Assembly (NCBI GenBank): GCA_964658455.1
Contig: CAZZZA010000127.1
Span: forward strand, 1 to 8,306
DNA from: Lichenicola sp964658455
GTDB lineage: Bacteria > Pseudomonadota > Alphaproteobacteria > Acetobacterales > Acetobacteraceae
DNA length: 8,306 bases
Direction: 5' to 3'
Shown here: one piece after another, positions 1-6,649 of the stretch
How the letters are laid out: each line of letters begins with the position of its first letter
Position numbering within the stretch: position 1 is the stretch's first letter
Translations under genes and position numbers: made by a program
The notes under the pieces: model-generated
Database searches by the model: none
Told to the model about the DNA's origin: nothing
What the model saw: only the letters and a program-made list of their open reading frames with translations

Positions 1-1162
1 CGGTGGCGATGCCGATCTCGGCGCCGAAGCCGAACTCGCCGCCGTCGCAGAACTGCGTCGAGGCGTTCCACAGCACCACCGCGCTGTCGGTGCCGGACAG
101 GAACCGGCGCGCCGCCGCCTCGTCCTCGGTGACGATCGCCTCGGTATGCGCGCTGCCGTGGCGGGCGATGTGCGCCAGCGCCGCGTCGAGATCGTCGACG
201 ACGGCGATCGAGAGCACGGCATCGAGCCATTCGGTGTCGAAATCCCCGTCGGCGGCCGGTTCCAGGGCGGGCACGATCGCGCGGGCGCGCGGATCGGCGC
301 GGAAGCCGCAGCCGAGTGCCGCCAGATCCTGGACGATCGCGGGCAGCAGCGACGGCGCGATCGCGGCGTCGATCAGCAGCGTCTCGGTGGCGCCGCAGAT
401 GCCGGTCCGGCGCATCTTGGCGTTGGCGATAAGCGCGCGGGCCATCGCCGGATCGGCGGCGCGGTGCACGTAGGTGTGGCAGAGCCCCTCGGCATGCGCC
501 AGCACCGGCACCCGCGCCTCGCTTTGCACCCGCTCGACCAGCGAGCGCCCGCCGCGCGGGATGATCAGGTCGATCCGGCCGGAGGCCGCCAGCATCGCCG
601 CCACATGGGCGCGATCGGCATCGGGCGGCACCTGCACGCAGGCGGCGGGCAATCCGGCCGCGCCAAGCCCGTCGACCATGCAGGCATGGATTACCCGCGC
701 GCTGCCCAGGCTGTCGGAGCCACCGCGCAGCAGCACCGCGTTGCCGGATTTCAGGCAGAGCCCGGCGGCGTCGGCGCCGACATTGGGCCGGCTCTCGTAG
801 ATCATGCCGATCACCCCGACCGGGGTGGCGACGCGCCGGAAGCGCAGCCCGTTCGGGCGGGTCCAGTGCGCCAGGGTGCGGCCGAGCGGGTCGGGCAGCC
901 CGGCGATCGCCAGCAGACCCTCCGCCATCGCCGCGACCCGCGCCTCGGTCAGGGTCAGCCGGTCGATGAAGGCGGCGGACGCGGTCGAGGCGGCGACGTC
1001 GCGCCGGTTGGCGGCGAGGATCTCCGGCGTGCGGTCCCGCAGCGCCTCTGCCGCCGCCCGCAGCGCCGCATTGCGGGTCCCGGTCGCGGTGCCGGCCAGC
1101 ACGCGGGCGGCGTCGCGGGCGGCGGGGGCCGCTCCGGCGAGCCAGCCGTCGACGCCGCTCAT
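1..1162 (-). CDS. proA: Glutamate-5-semialdehyde dehydrogenase (gamma-glutamyl phosphate reductase), 3' end cut by window edge
   Basis: ProA reduces gamma-glutamyl phosphate with NADPH to glutamate-5-semialdehyde, the second step of proline synthesis from glutamate, in the cytoplasm. My reverse-strand translation gives 387 complete codons. Family hallmarks are RVATPVGVIGMIYESRPNV (about 111-128), LKSGNAVLLRGG (137-148), IIPRGGRSL (200-208), the catalytic cysteine C256 in RRTGICGATET, and GGEFGFGAEIGI (374-385). The family is usually 415-430 residues, so about 30-40 C-terminal residues lie outside the window. The ATG at 1162 puts a typical short helical N-terminus before the aldehyde-dehydrogenase fold; I see no strong Shine-Dalgarno sequence. 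The next gene upstream is a divergent channel gene, so proB is not directly upstream; proA would be the first gene of any transcript running leftwards. Identity is secure; the exact start is less so. Confidence 0.96.
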   Translation of the reverse strand, partial: MSGVDGWLAGAAPAARDAARVLAGTATGTRNAALRAAAEALRDRTPEILAANRRDVAASTASAAFIDRLTLTEARVAAMAEGLLAIAGLPDPLGRTLAHWTRPNGLRFRRVATPVGVIGMIYESRPNVGADAAGLCLKSGNAVLLRGGSDSLGSARVIHACMVDGLGAAGLPAACVQVPPDADRAHVAAMLAASGRIDLIIPRGGRSLVERVQSEARVPVLAHAEGLCHTYVHRAADPAMARALIANAKMRRTGICGATETLLIDAAIAPSLLPAIVQDLAALGCGFRADPRARAIVPALEPAADGDFDTEWLDAVLSIAVVDDLDAALAHIARHGSAHTEAIVTEDEAAARRFLSGTDSAVVLWNASTQFCDGGEFGFGAEIGIAT

Positions 1163-1327
1163 GACGACACCGCGACCGGCCGCGACGCCATCGCCCGGCG
1201 CGGCCGATGCGCGGACGTATCGACGCCGCGCCGCGACCCGCGATAAGGGTGCCCGTGGGGAGCCCGTGCATGCGAAAGAGCGGTCGAGGGAGGCTGGTGC
1301 ATCGGGTCCTGGTCCAGGCGATCGGGC

Positions 1328-1356
1328 ATCCTTTCCGCTGCCCGCCGCCCCGTCAA
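1328..1356 (-). promoter_or_regulatory. Candidate sigma70-type promoter for proA
   Basis: On the minus strand, TTGACG (1356-1351) is followed after exactly 17 bp by AAGGAT (1333-1328). The -35 matches consensus at five of six positions; the -10 at only three of six. It lies about 165 bp upstream of the proA start in the 223-bp spacer (1163-1385) between proA and the divergent channel gene. That spacer shows no other clear motif, and I see no matching plus-strand promoter for the channel. Chance occurrence is quite possible. Confidence 0.28.
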
Positions 1357-1385
1357 CAAGACGGCCGGCCTGGCGGCGCGCGCGG

Positions 1386-2453
1386 ATGAGACCGGCATGG
1401 CCCGGCGCGCGCGGCGGACCGGTGCGCAACCTGGTCGGCGGGGTGCTGTTCGTCCTGACGGTGATGGCGGCGGCGATCGCCGGCTACATGGATTGCGGCT
1501 GGTCGTTCGGCGACGCGCTCTACATGGCGGTGCTGACCGTCTTCACCGTCGGCTACGACGAGGTGCATCCGGTGGTGGGGCCGGAGCTGCGCGGCATCAC
1601 CATCGGCCTGATCGTGCTCGGCTGTTCCGGCACCATCTTCCTCACCGGCGCGCTGGTGCAGGCGATCACCTTCCGTCAGATCAACGACATCCTGGGAACG
1701 CGGCGCATGAAGAGCCAGATCGACCAGTTGCGCGACCATGTCATCGTCTGCGGCTACGGACGGATCGGCCAGATGCTGGTGCGCGAGCTGGCGGCGGGCG
1801 GGGTCGGGCTGGTGGTGCTCGACCGCAGCGGCGGCCGCCTCGACGCCGCCAGGAGCGCCGGGCTGGCGGTGATGGAGGCCGACGCCACCGACGAGCAGAC
1901 GCTGGTGCAGGCCGGCATCGGCCGGGCCCGGGCGCTGGCGACGGTGCTGCCGGACGACGCCGCCAACGTCTTCATAACCCTGAGCGCCCGCAGCCTGAAC
2001 CAGGCGCTGACCATCATCGCCCGCGGCGAGGCGCCGAGCACAGAACGCAAGCTGCTGCAGGCCGGCGCTAACCGCGTGGTGCTGCCGGCGCATATCGGCG
2101 CCGAGCGGATCGCCGAGATCATCCTGTATCCGGCCCTGTCCGACACGCTGCGGCCGGGATCCGGTCAGCCGGAGAATGCCGATGCGCTGCGCCGGCTGGG
2201 GCTCGAGCTGCATGTGGTGCTGGTGGAGCCGAACAGCCCGTTCGCCGGCCGCAGGATCGCCGAGATCGAGCGCCGCGCCGAACACGGCTTCCTGATCCTG
2301 TCGCTGCAGGACGGGCCGCACGGCCAGGCCAAGCGCGCCGAGGCCGACATGCGCGCCGCACCCGGCGCCGGCCTGACCCTCGTCACCCGCACCGGCCGCG
2401 CCGTGGCGCTGGACGGGTTCCGCGAGACGGTGCGCACCGGGCGCGGGCGCTGA
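1386..2453 (+). CDS. Two-TM potassium channel with C-terminal RCK (TrkA-N/TrkA-C) domains
   Basis: A predicted inner-membrane potassium channel of 355 residues, resembling MthK-type channels. TM1 is about residues 15-34 (NLVGGVLFVLTVMAAAIAGY). The pore helix and selectivity filter span about 41-60, with filter TVGYDE at 54-59. TM2 is about 70-95. An RCK N-lobe with Rossmann motif VCGYGRIGQ (121-129) follows, running to about 248, where a nucleotide or ion ligand would act; a TrkA-C lobe covers about 272-345. The reading frame stays open far upstream, but that part overlaps proA in antisense and has no domain. I chose ATG 1386 because it leaves a short tail before TM1; GTG 1422 is an alternative and neither has a strong ribosome-binding site. 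The gene stands alone, divergent from proA and convergent with the ubiM-like gene. The filter departs from the usual TVGYG(D/E): glycine is replaced by aspartate. Family is sure; gating ligand and selectivity are unknown. Confidence 0.9.
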   Translation: MRPAWPGARGGPVRNLVGGVLFVLTVMAAAIAGYMDCGWSFGDALYMAVLTVFTVGYDEVHPVVGPELRGITIGLIVLGCSGTIFLTGALVQAITFRQINDILGTRRMKSQIDQLRDHVIVCGYGRIGQMLVRELAAGGVGLVVLDRSGGRLDAARSAGLAVMEADATDEQTLVQAGIGRARALATVLPDDAANVFITLSARSLNQALTIIARGEAPSTERKLLQAGANRVVLPAHIGAERIAEIILYPALSDTLRPGSGQPENADALRRLGLELHVVLVEPNSPFAGRRIAEIERRAEHGFLILSLQDGPHGQAKRAEADMRAAPGAGLTLVTRTGRAVALDGFRETVRTGRGR

Positions 2454-2485
2454 GGCCGTCGCGGCGCCCGTATCCAAGAGGAACC

Positions 2486-2506
2486 CGGCGGCTCGCCTAG
2501 CCGCCG
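2486..2506. terminator. Perfect hairpin between convergent genes, possible bidirectional terminator
   Basis: CGGCGGCT (2486-2493) and AGCCGCCG (2499-2506) are perfect inverted repeats around a 5-nt loop. It lies 33 bp after the channel stop codon and includes the ubiM stop codon (2497-2499). No convincing U-tract follows on either strand (GGTTCCTCTT follows on the minus strand), so intrinsic termination is only suggested by the position between two convergent genes. Confidence 0.38.
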
Positions 2507-3675
2507 TAGGGGTCGCGCATCCTGGCCGACAGCGCCTGCCGGAACGGCCCCAGATTGCCGACCCGGAGCGCGGCGCTGCGCAACAGCCTGGCCGGCAGCG
2601 CCTCGCCGTCGGCATACAGACGCATGATGGCTTCGGCGCCGGCGAAGAACAGCCCGGTCTCGGCGCGGTGCGCGCTCTCGTAGCGGTGCAGCGCCGCCGG
2701 TTCGGCGATGTCGCGGCCGGCCGCCAGCGAACCCAGGATGCTCTGCGCCAGCGCCGCCTGGCCGAGCAGGCCGAAATTGAGCCCGTGCGCCGTGGTCGGG
2801 TGCATGCCGACCGCGGCGTCGCCGAGCAGGGCGAAGCGGGTGGCGACGAAGCGGTCGGCATAGGCGGTCAGCACCGGCACCGCGTGCCGCGCGCCGAGCG
2901 GGTGCATGGCGCCGAGCCGGCCATGGTAGCGGCTGGTCGCCTCGCGCCCGAACGCGGCGTCGTCGAGCGCCAGCAGCGCGCGGGCATCGTCATGCGGCAG
3001 CGTCATCACCACCGAGGAGGCCGCGCCGTTCAGCGGCAGGGTGACGAGCGTGCGCCCATACTCGAACCAGGCGGTGGCGGTGGCGTGGTGCGGGCGTTCA
3101 TGGGACACCGGGCACACCAGCATGGTCTGGCGGTAATCGTGCAGCCGCGCGGTGATCCGCTGCTGGGCGCGCAACGGCGAGCGCCTGGTGTCGGCGGCGA
3201 CCAGCAGCCTGGCCCGGAGCGTGCGGCCGTCGGACAGGCGCGCCGCGATCCTGGCCCCTTCCGCCTGGCCCGCGACCACCGACACGCCGCTCAGGATCGT
3301 CACCCGCGGCAGCGTGCGCACCACCGCGAACAGGGCGCGACGCAGCCAGTGGTTGGGCGCGAACCGGCCGATCAGCCCGTCCGGGCCCGGCTCGCCGAAC
3401 TGCATCGCATAGTCCGACGGGCCGTTGAGCACCTGCATCCGACGCAGCGGCGCGATCGCGTCGTCCGGGATCCGCTGCCACGCCGAGAGCGCGCGCAGCG
3501 TCGCCACCGAGCGGTCGGTGAGCGCGATCTCGCGCCCGTCGGCGGCCGGTTCGGCCAGCGCCGCCTCTGGCTGCGGATCGACCAGCACCACCTGGAGCCC
3601 GGAATCGCGCAGCGACGCCGCGAACGCCAGCCCCACCGGACCCGCGCCCGCCACCACGATATCGCAGCCGCTCAC
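2497..3675 (-). CDS. ubiM: UbiM-like FAD-dependent ubiquinone-biosynthesis hydroxylase
   Basis: A flavin monooxygenase of the UbiH/UbiF/Coq6 superfamily (392 residues), predicted to hydroxylate the aromatic ring of ubiquinone precursors using FAD, NAD(P)H and O2, at the inner face of the membrane. The N-terminal dinucleotide motif is DIVVAGAGPVG (5-15). REIALTDRSV (48-57), HDYRQTMLVC (179-188) followed by SHERPHH, and GDAAVGMHPTTAHGLN (285-300) match the pattern I associate with UbiM, where the usual GDAAH and GQGLN become GDAAV and AHGLN. The mid-chain DG motif is altered to AADTRRSPLR (160-169). I chose GTG 3675 as start, three codons before the FAD fold. The frame is open back to 3831, but that stretch has no domain and overlaps cueR. 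It lies 88 bp downstream of cueR on the same strand, with no other ubi gene in view. UbiH or UbiF is the alternative; which carbon is hydroxylated cannot be told from sequence. Confidence 0.85.
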   Translation of the reverse strand: MSGCDIVVAGAGPVGLAFAASLRDSGLQVVLVDPQPEAALAEPAADGREIALTDRSVATLRALSAWQRIPDDAIAPLRRMQVLNGPSDYAMQFGEPGPDGLIGRFAPNHWLRRALFAVVRTLPRVTILSGVSVVAGQAEGARIAARLSDGRTLRARLLVAADTRRSPLRAQQRITARLHDYRQTMLVCPVSHERPHHATATAWFEYGRTLVTLPLNGAASSVVMTLPHDDARALLALDDAAFGREATSRYHGRLGAMHPLGARHAVPVLTAYADRFVATRFALLGDAAVGMHPTTAHGLNFGLLGQAALAQSILGSLAAGRDIAEPAALHRYESAHRAETGLFFAGAEAIMRLYADGEALPARLLRSAALRVGNLGPFRQALSARMRDPYGG

Positions 3676-3763
3676 CCCGATCGCCCGACCCTCCAGACCC
3701 AACGGACCCCTGTGTGCGTCTTTTTCCGCGCCAACAGAAGAGCGCCGTCCCGGTGCGGGCCCG

Positions 3764-4168
3764 TCACCCTGGTCCAGCGCCACCCGCCGCGAGGTCGCGC
3801 AGGATCGGGCAGTCCGGCCGGTCGTCGCCATGGCAGGCCCGCGCCAGCTCGGCCAGCGCGTCGCGCATCGCCGTCAGTTCGTCGATCCTGGCCTCGAGTT
3901 CGGCCACCTGCCGCAAGGCGATCGCCTTGACCTCGCGGCTCGGCCGGCTCCTGTCGTGCCACAGCTCGACCAGCATCTTCACCCGGCGCATCGGCATGCC
4001 GAAATCCCTGGCACGGCGGATGAAGCGGAGCGTCTCGATCTCGTTTTGTTGATAGGTGCGGTAGCCGGCGGCGGAGCGCCCGGCCGGGGCCAGCAGGCCG
4101 ATGGTTTCGTAGTAGCGCAGCATCTTGGCGCTGATTCCGGACGCCCGGGACGCCTCGCCGATATTCAT
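3764..4168 (-). CDS. cueR: MerR-family Cu(I)-sensing transcriptional activator CueR
   Basis: A 134-residue cytoplasmic MerR-family regulator that activates copper-export genes when it binds Cu(I). The winged helix-turn-helix is MNIGEASRASGISAKMLRYY (1-20), continuing through AGYRTYQQNEI (34-44). A dimerisation helix covers about 80-110. The metal loop carries C112 and C120 (ACHGDDRPDCPI) and S77 is present; these fall at the same residue numbers as the Cu(I) ligands Cys112/Cys120 and selectivity residue Ser77 of E. coli CueR, which argues for a monovalent-metal sensor (Cu, Ag or Au) over ZntR, PbrR or SoxR. ATG 4168 is preceded by GAGGTG (4177-4172), and the family always starts with this short segment, so the open frame upstream to 4540 is not used. 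It is divergent from copA, with the operator in the shared 84-bp gap. Its own transcript must start in or beyond that operator, so autoregulation is likely. Confidence 0.94.
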   Translation of the reverse strand: MNIGEASRASGISAKMLRYYETIGLLAPAGRSAAGYRTYQQNEIETLRFIRRARDFGMPMRRVKMLVELWHDRSRPSREVKAIALRQVAELEARIDELTAMRDALAELARACHGDDRPDCPILRDLAAGGAGPG

Positions 4169-4179
4169 GCGCACCTCGC

Positions 4180-4210
4180 TTGACCTTCCCACCGTGGGAG
4201 ACACCATCTC
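4180..4210 (+). promoter_or_regulatory. CueR-responsive promoter and operator of copA
   Basis: TTGACC (4180-4185) is followed by a 19-bp spacer (TTCCCACCGTGGGAGACAC) and a poor -10, CATCTC (4205-4210). A -35 of TTGACC running into ACCTTCC and an over-long 19-bp spacer are the hallmarks of MerR-family promoters and closely resemble the E. coli copA promoter. The dyad is centred on 4193: TCCCAC (4187-4192) pairs with GTGGGA (4194-4199). The 21-bp box would span 4183-4203. Its left arm ACCTTCC is canonical, but its right arm GGAGACA departs from the expected GGAAGGT. CueR would bind here and remodel the spacer to start copA transcription; the site also lies directly upstream of cueR on the other strand. 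Confidence 0.82.
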
Positions 4211-4238
4211 CGCTGTCCAGGGCCGCGGACCGGCCGAC

Positions 4239-4245
4239 GGGAGGA
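4239..4245 (+). promoter_or_regulatory. Ribosome-binding site of copA
   Basis: GGGAGGA is a near-perfect Shine-Dalgarno sequence. It sits 7 nt before ATG 4253 but only 4 nt before the adjacent GTG 4250, which favours the ATG as start. Confidence 0.85.
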
Positions 4246-4252
4246 TACCGTG

Positions 4253-6616
4253 ATGGACCAGCACGATCGACCGGCAGCATCTAGCTGCTGCGGCGGCAGC
4301 CACGCGGCGCCGGCGGCGGCAGAGGCGACGCGCGATCCGGTGTGCGGCATGCGCGTCGATCCCGCGACCGCCCCGCACCACCGCACGCATCGCGGCGTGC
4401 GGCATCATTTCTGCTCGGCCGGCTGCGCCGCCCGGTTCGACGCCGACCCTGACGGCTATCCGCGCCAGCGGCCGGCGCCAGCGACCGCCGCGCAGGGGGC
4501 CGCGACCTACACCTGCCCTATGCATCCCGAGATCCGGCAACAGGGACCGGGGACCTGCCCGCTATGCGGGATGGGCCTGGAGCCGGCGGAACCGAGCGCC
4601 GAGCTGCTGCCGAACCACGAGCTGATCGACATGACGCGCCGGTTCTGGATCGGCCTGACGCTGGCGCTGCCGGTGCTGGTGCTGGAGATGGGCAGCCACG
4701 TCCCGGCCCTCGGGCTGGACCGCCTGGTGCCGATGCGAATCTCGGTCTGGGTGCAGCTCGCCTTGTCGACGCCGGTGGTGCTGTGGGCCGGCTGGCCGTT
4801 CTTCGCGCGCGGCTGGTCGTCGGTCATCAACCGCACCCTCAACATGTTCACGCTGGTCGCGCTCGGCACCGGCGCCGCCTACGGCTACAGCCTGGCCGCG
4901 ACCCTGGCCCCGTCCCTGTTCCCGGCCGGGTTCCGCGCCGCCGACGGCACCGTCCCCGTCTATTTCGAGGCCGCCGCGGTGATCACGGTGCTGGTGCTGC
5001 TGGGGCAGGTGTTGGAACTGCGCGCCCGCGAGCGCACCGGCGGCGCGATCCGGGCGCTGCTGCGCCTGGCGCCGAAGACCGCCCGCCTGGTGCGGGACGC
5101 GGCCGACGACGAGGAGGTCGCGATCGAGACGGTGCAGGTCGGCGACAGGCTGCGTATCCGCCCCGGCGAGGCGGTGCCGCTGGACGGACGCCTGCTCGAA
5201 GGCCACGGCGCCGTCGACGAATCGATGGTCACCGGGGAATCGCGGCCGGTGGCGAAGATGGCGGGCGACGCGCTGATCGGCGGCACCGTCAATGGCGGCG
5301 CCGCGCTGGTGATGCGCGCCGAGAAGGTCGGCGCCGACACCATGCTGGCGCGGATCGTGACGATGGTGGCGGACGCGCAGCGCAGCCAGGCGCCGATCCA
5401 GCGCATCGCCGACCGCGTCGCCGGCTGGTTCGTGCCGGCGGTCCTGGCGGCGGCGGTGCTCGCCTTCATCGGCTGGTCGATCCTGGGTCCGCCGCCGGCG
5501 CTGGCCTACGCGCTCATCGCCGCCGTCTCGGTGCTGATCATCGCCTGCCCCTGCGCGCTGGGCCTGGCGACGCCGATGTCGATCAGCGTGGGCATCGGCA
5601 AGGGCGCCGGGCTGGGGGTGCTGATCAGGTCGGCGGCGGCGCTGGAGCGGCTGGAGAAGATCGACACGCTGGTGCTCGACAAGACCGGCACCCTGACCGA
5701 GGGCCGGCCGCACGTGACCGCGATCGTCACCGCGCCCGGCTTCGAGCGGACCGAACTGCTCGGGCTCGCCGCGGCGCTGGAGCGATCGAGCGAACACCCG
5801 CTGGCCGCTTCCATCGTCGCCGCCGCGAAGGCCGCCGGCGCCGCCTTCGCGAACGCCACCGACATCGCCTCGATCCCCGGCAAGGGGATGACCGGACGGG
5901 TCGGCGGCCGGCCGGTGGCGCTGGGCAATGCGCGGCTGATGGCGGAGGCCGGCATCGATGCCGCCAGCCTGGCGGACGAGGCCGAACGGCTGCGTGCCGA
6001 CGGCGCGACCGCGGTGCTGGTCGGCATCGACGGCAGGCCGGGCGGCGTGATCGCCATCGCCGATCCGGTCAAGCCGACCACGCAGGCGGCGATCGAGGCG
6101 CTGAAAGCGGCGCGCATCCGGCTGGTGATGCTGACCGGCGACGATCCGACCACGGCGAACGCGGTCGCGCGCCGCCTGGGCCTCGACGAGGTGGAGGCAG
6201 AGTGCCTGCCGGACGACAAGCACCGCATCGTTCGCACGCTGATGCAGTCGGGCAGGATCGTGGCGATGGCGGGCGACGGGGTGAACGACGCGCCGGCGCT
6301 GGCGGAGGCCGATGTCGGGATCGCGATGGGAACCGGGACCGAGGTGGCGATCCAGAGCGCCGGCATTACGCTGGTGAAGGGCGACCTGGCGGGCATCGCC
6401 AGGGCCCGCGCGCTGAGCCGGATGACGATGCGCAACATCCGCCAGAACCTCGCCTTCGCCTTCGCCTACAACATCATCGGCATCCCGGTCGCCGCCGGCC
6501 TGCTCTACCCGCTGTTCGGCATCCTGCTCAGCCCGGTGGTGGCGGCGCTGGCGATGTCGCTCAGTTCGGTGTCGGTGATCGGCAACGCGCTGCGGCTGCG
6601 CGCGGCACAGGTCTAG
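4253..6616 (+). CDS. copA: Cu(I)-translocating P1B-type ATPase with N-terminal YHS and YHMPHP-type metal-binding domains
   Basis: An inner-membrane pump of 787 residues that exports Cu(I) (and probably Ag(I)) from cytoplasm to periplasm using ATP. The N-terminus starts with a Cys/His patch (SCCGGSH, 11-17), then a YHS domain (DPVCGMRVDP at 28-37; FCSAGC at 53-58; DPDGY at 65-69), then a heavy-metal-binding domain (TCPMHPEI at 87-94; GTCPLCGMGLEP at 100-111). The ATPase core has TGES (327-330), the CPC transport motif (432-434), phosphorylated D476 in DKTGT, the N-domain SEHP (513-516) and GDGVND (674-679). YN (739-740) in TM7 and MSLSS (768-772) in TM8 complete the copper-transporting P1B-1 signature. 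No HMA-type GMxCxxC domain is present. The strong ribosome-binding site sets ATG 4253 rather than GTG 4250. It is the first plus-strand gene after the CueR operator and is followed 31 bp later by the cysteine-rich gene. Confidence 0.97.
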   Translation: MDQHDRPAASSCCGGSHAAPAAAEATRDPVCGMRVDPATAPHHRTHRGVRHHFCSAGCAARFDADPDGYPRQRPAPATAAQGAATYTCPMHPEIRQQGPGTCPLCGMGLEPAEPSAELLPNHELIDMTRRFWIGLTLALPVLVLEMGSHVPALGLDRLVPMRISVWVQLALSTPVVLWAGWPFFARGWSSVINRTLNMFTLVALGTGAAYGYSLAATLAPSLFPAGFRAADGTVPVYFEAAAVITVLVLLGQVLELRARERTGGAIRALLRLAPKTARLVRDAADDEEVAIETVQVGDRLRIRPGEAVPLDGRLLEGHGAVDESMVTGESRPVAKMAGDALIGGTVNGGAALVMRAEKVGADTMLARIVTMVADAQRSQAPIQRIADRVAGWFVPAVLAAAVLAFIGWSILGPPPALAYALIAAVSVLIIACPCALGLATPMSISVGIGKGAGLGVLIRSAAALERLEKIDTLVLDKTGTLTEGRPHVTAIVTAPGFERTELLGLAAALERSSEHPLAASIVAAAKAAGAAFANATDIASIPGKGMTGRVGGRPVALGNARLMAEAGIDAASLADEAERLRADGATAVLVGIDGRPGGVIAIADPVKPTTQAAIEALKAARIRLVMLTGDDPTTANAVARRLGLDEVEAECLPDDKHRIVRTLMQSGRIVAMAGDGVNDAPALAEADVGIAMGTGTEVAIQSAGITLVKGDLAGIARARALSRMTMRNIRQNLAFAFAYNIIGIPVAAGLLYPLFGILLSPVVAALAMSLSSVSVIGNALRLRAAQV

Positions 6617-6643
6617 TGCCGCCGCCGTTGCAGGCTCAAACCG

Positions 6644-6649
6644 TAAAAT
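6644..6649 (+). promoter_or_regulatory. Isolated -10-like hexamer overlapping the start of the cysteine-rich ORF
   Basis: TAAAAT matches the sigma70 -10 consensus at five of six positions and stands out in this GC-rich DNA. The expected -35 region (about 6621-6627) is GCCGCC-like and does not match; TTGCAG (6628-6633) is only 10 bp away, too close. If used, transcription would start near 6656, making ATG 6663 rather than 6648 the start of the next gene. A weak call. Confidence 0.2.

Noticed and set aside
1159..1163. TCATGA at the proA start as an overlapping divergent start for the channel (ATG 1161)
   Set aside because: The resulting leader of about 75 residues has no family counterpart; ATG 1386 or GTG 1422 fits better.
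146..1246. Plus-strand open frames over 1-1246 (up to 366 codons)
   Set aside because: They are antisense to proA, whose translation shows all family motifs across the same bases.
804..1385. N-terminal extension of the channel frame upstream of ATG 1386
   Set aside because: The frame is open but low-complexity, overlaps proA in antisense, and would put about 190 featureless residues before TM1.
1353..2861. 502-codon minus-strand frame across the channel gene and the ubiM 3' part
   Set aside because: Its sequence is low-complexity and it lies opposite or out of frame with two well-supported genes.
3721..3725. T-run on the plus strand as a possible terminator in the cueR-ubiM gap
   Set aside because: No stable stem precedes it, and no plus-strand gene ends there; on the strand of cueR it would be an A-run.
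3676..3831. N-terminal extension of ubiM to ATG 3831
   Set aside because: It adds 52 residues without similarity before the FAD-binding fold and overlaps the cueR 3' end; GTG 3675 fits the family length.
2668..3930. 420-codon plus-strand frame opposite ubiM and cueR
   Set aside because: Composition is Arg/His/Gln-rich without domains; the minus-strand genes explain the region.
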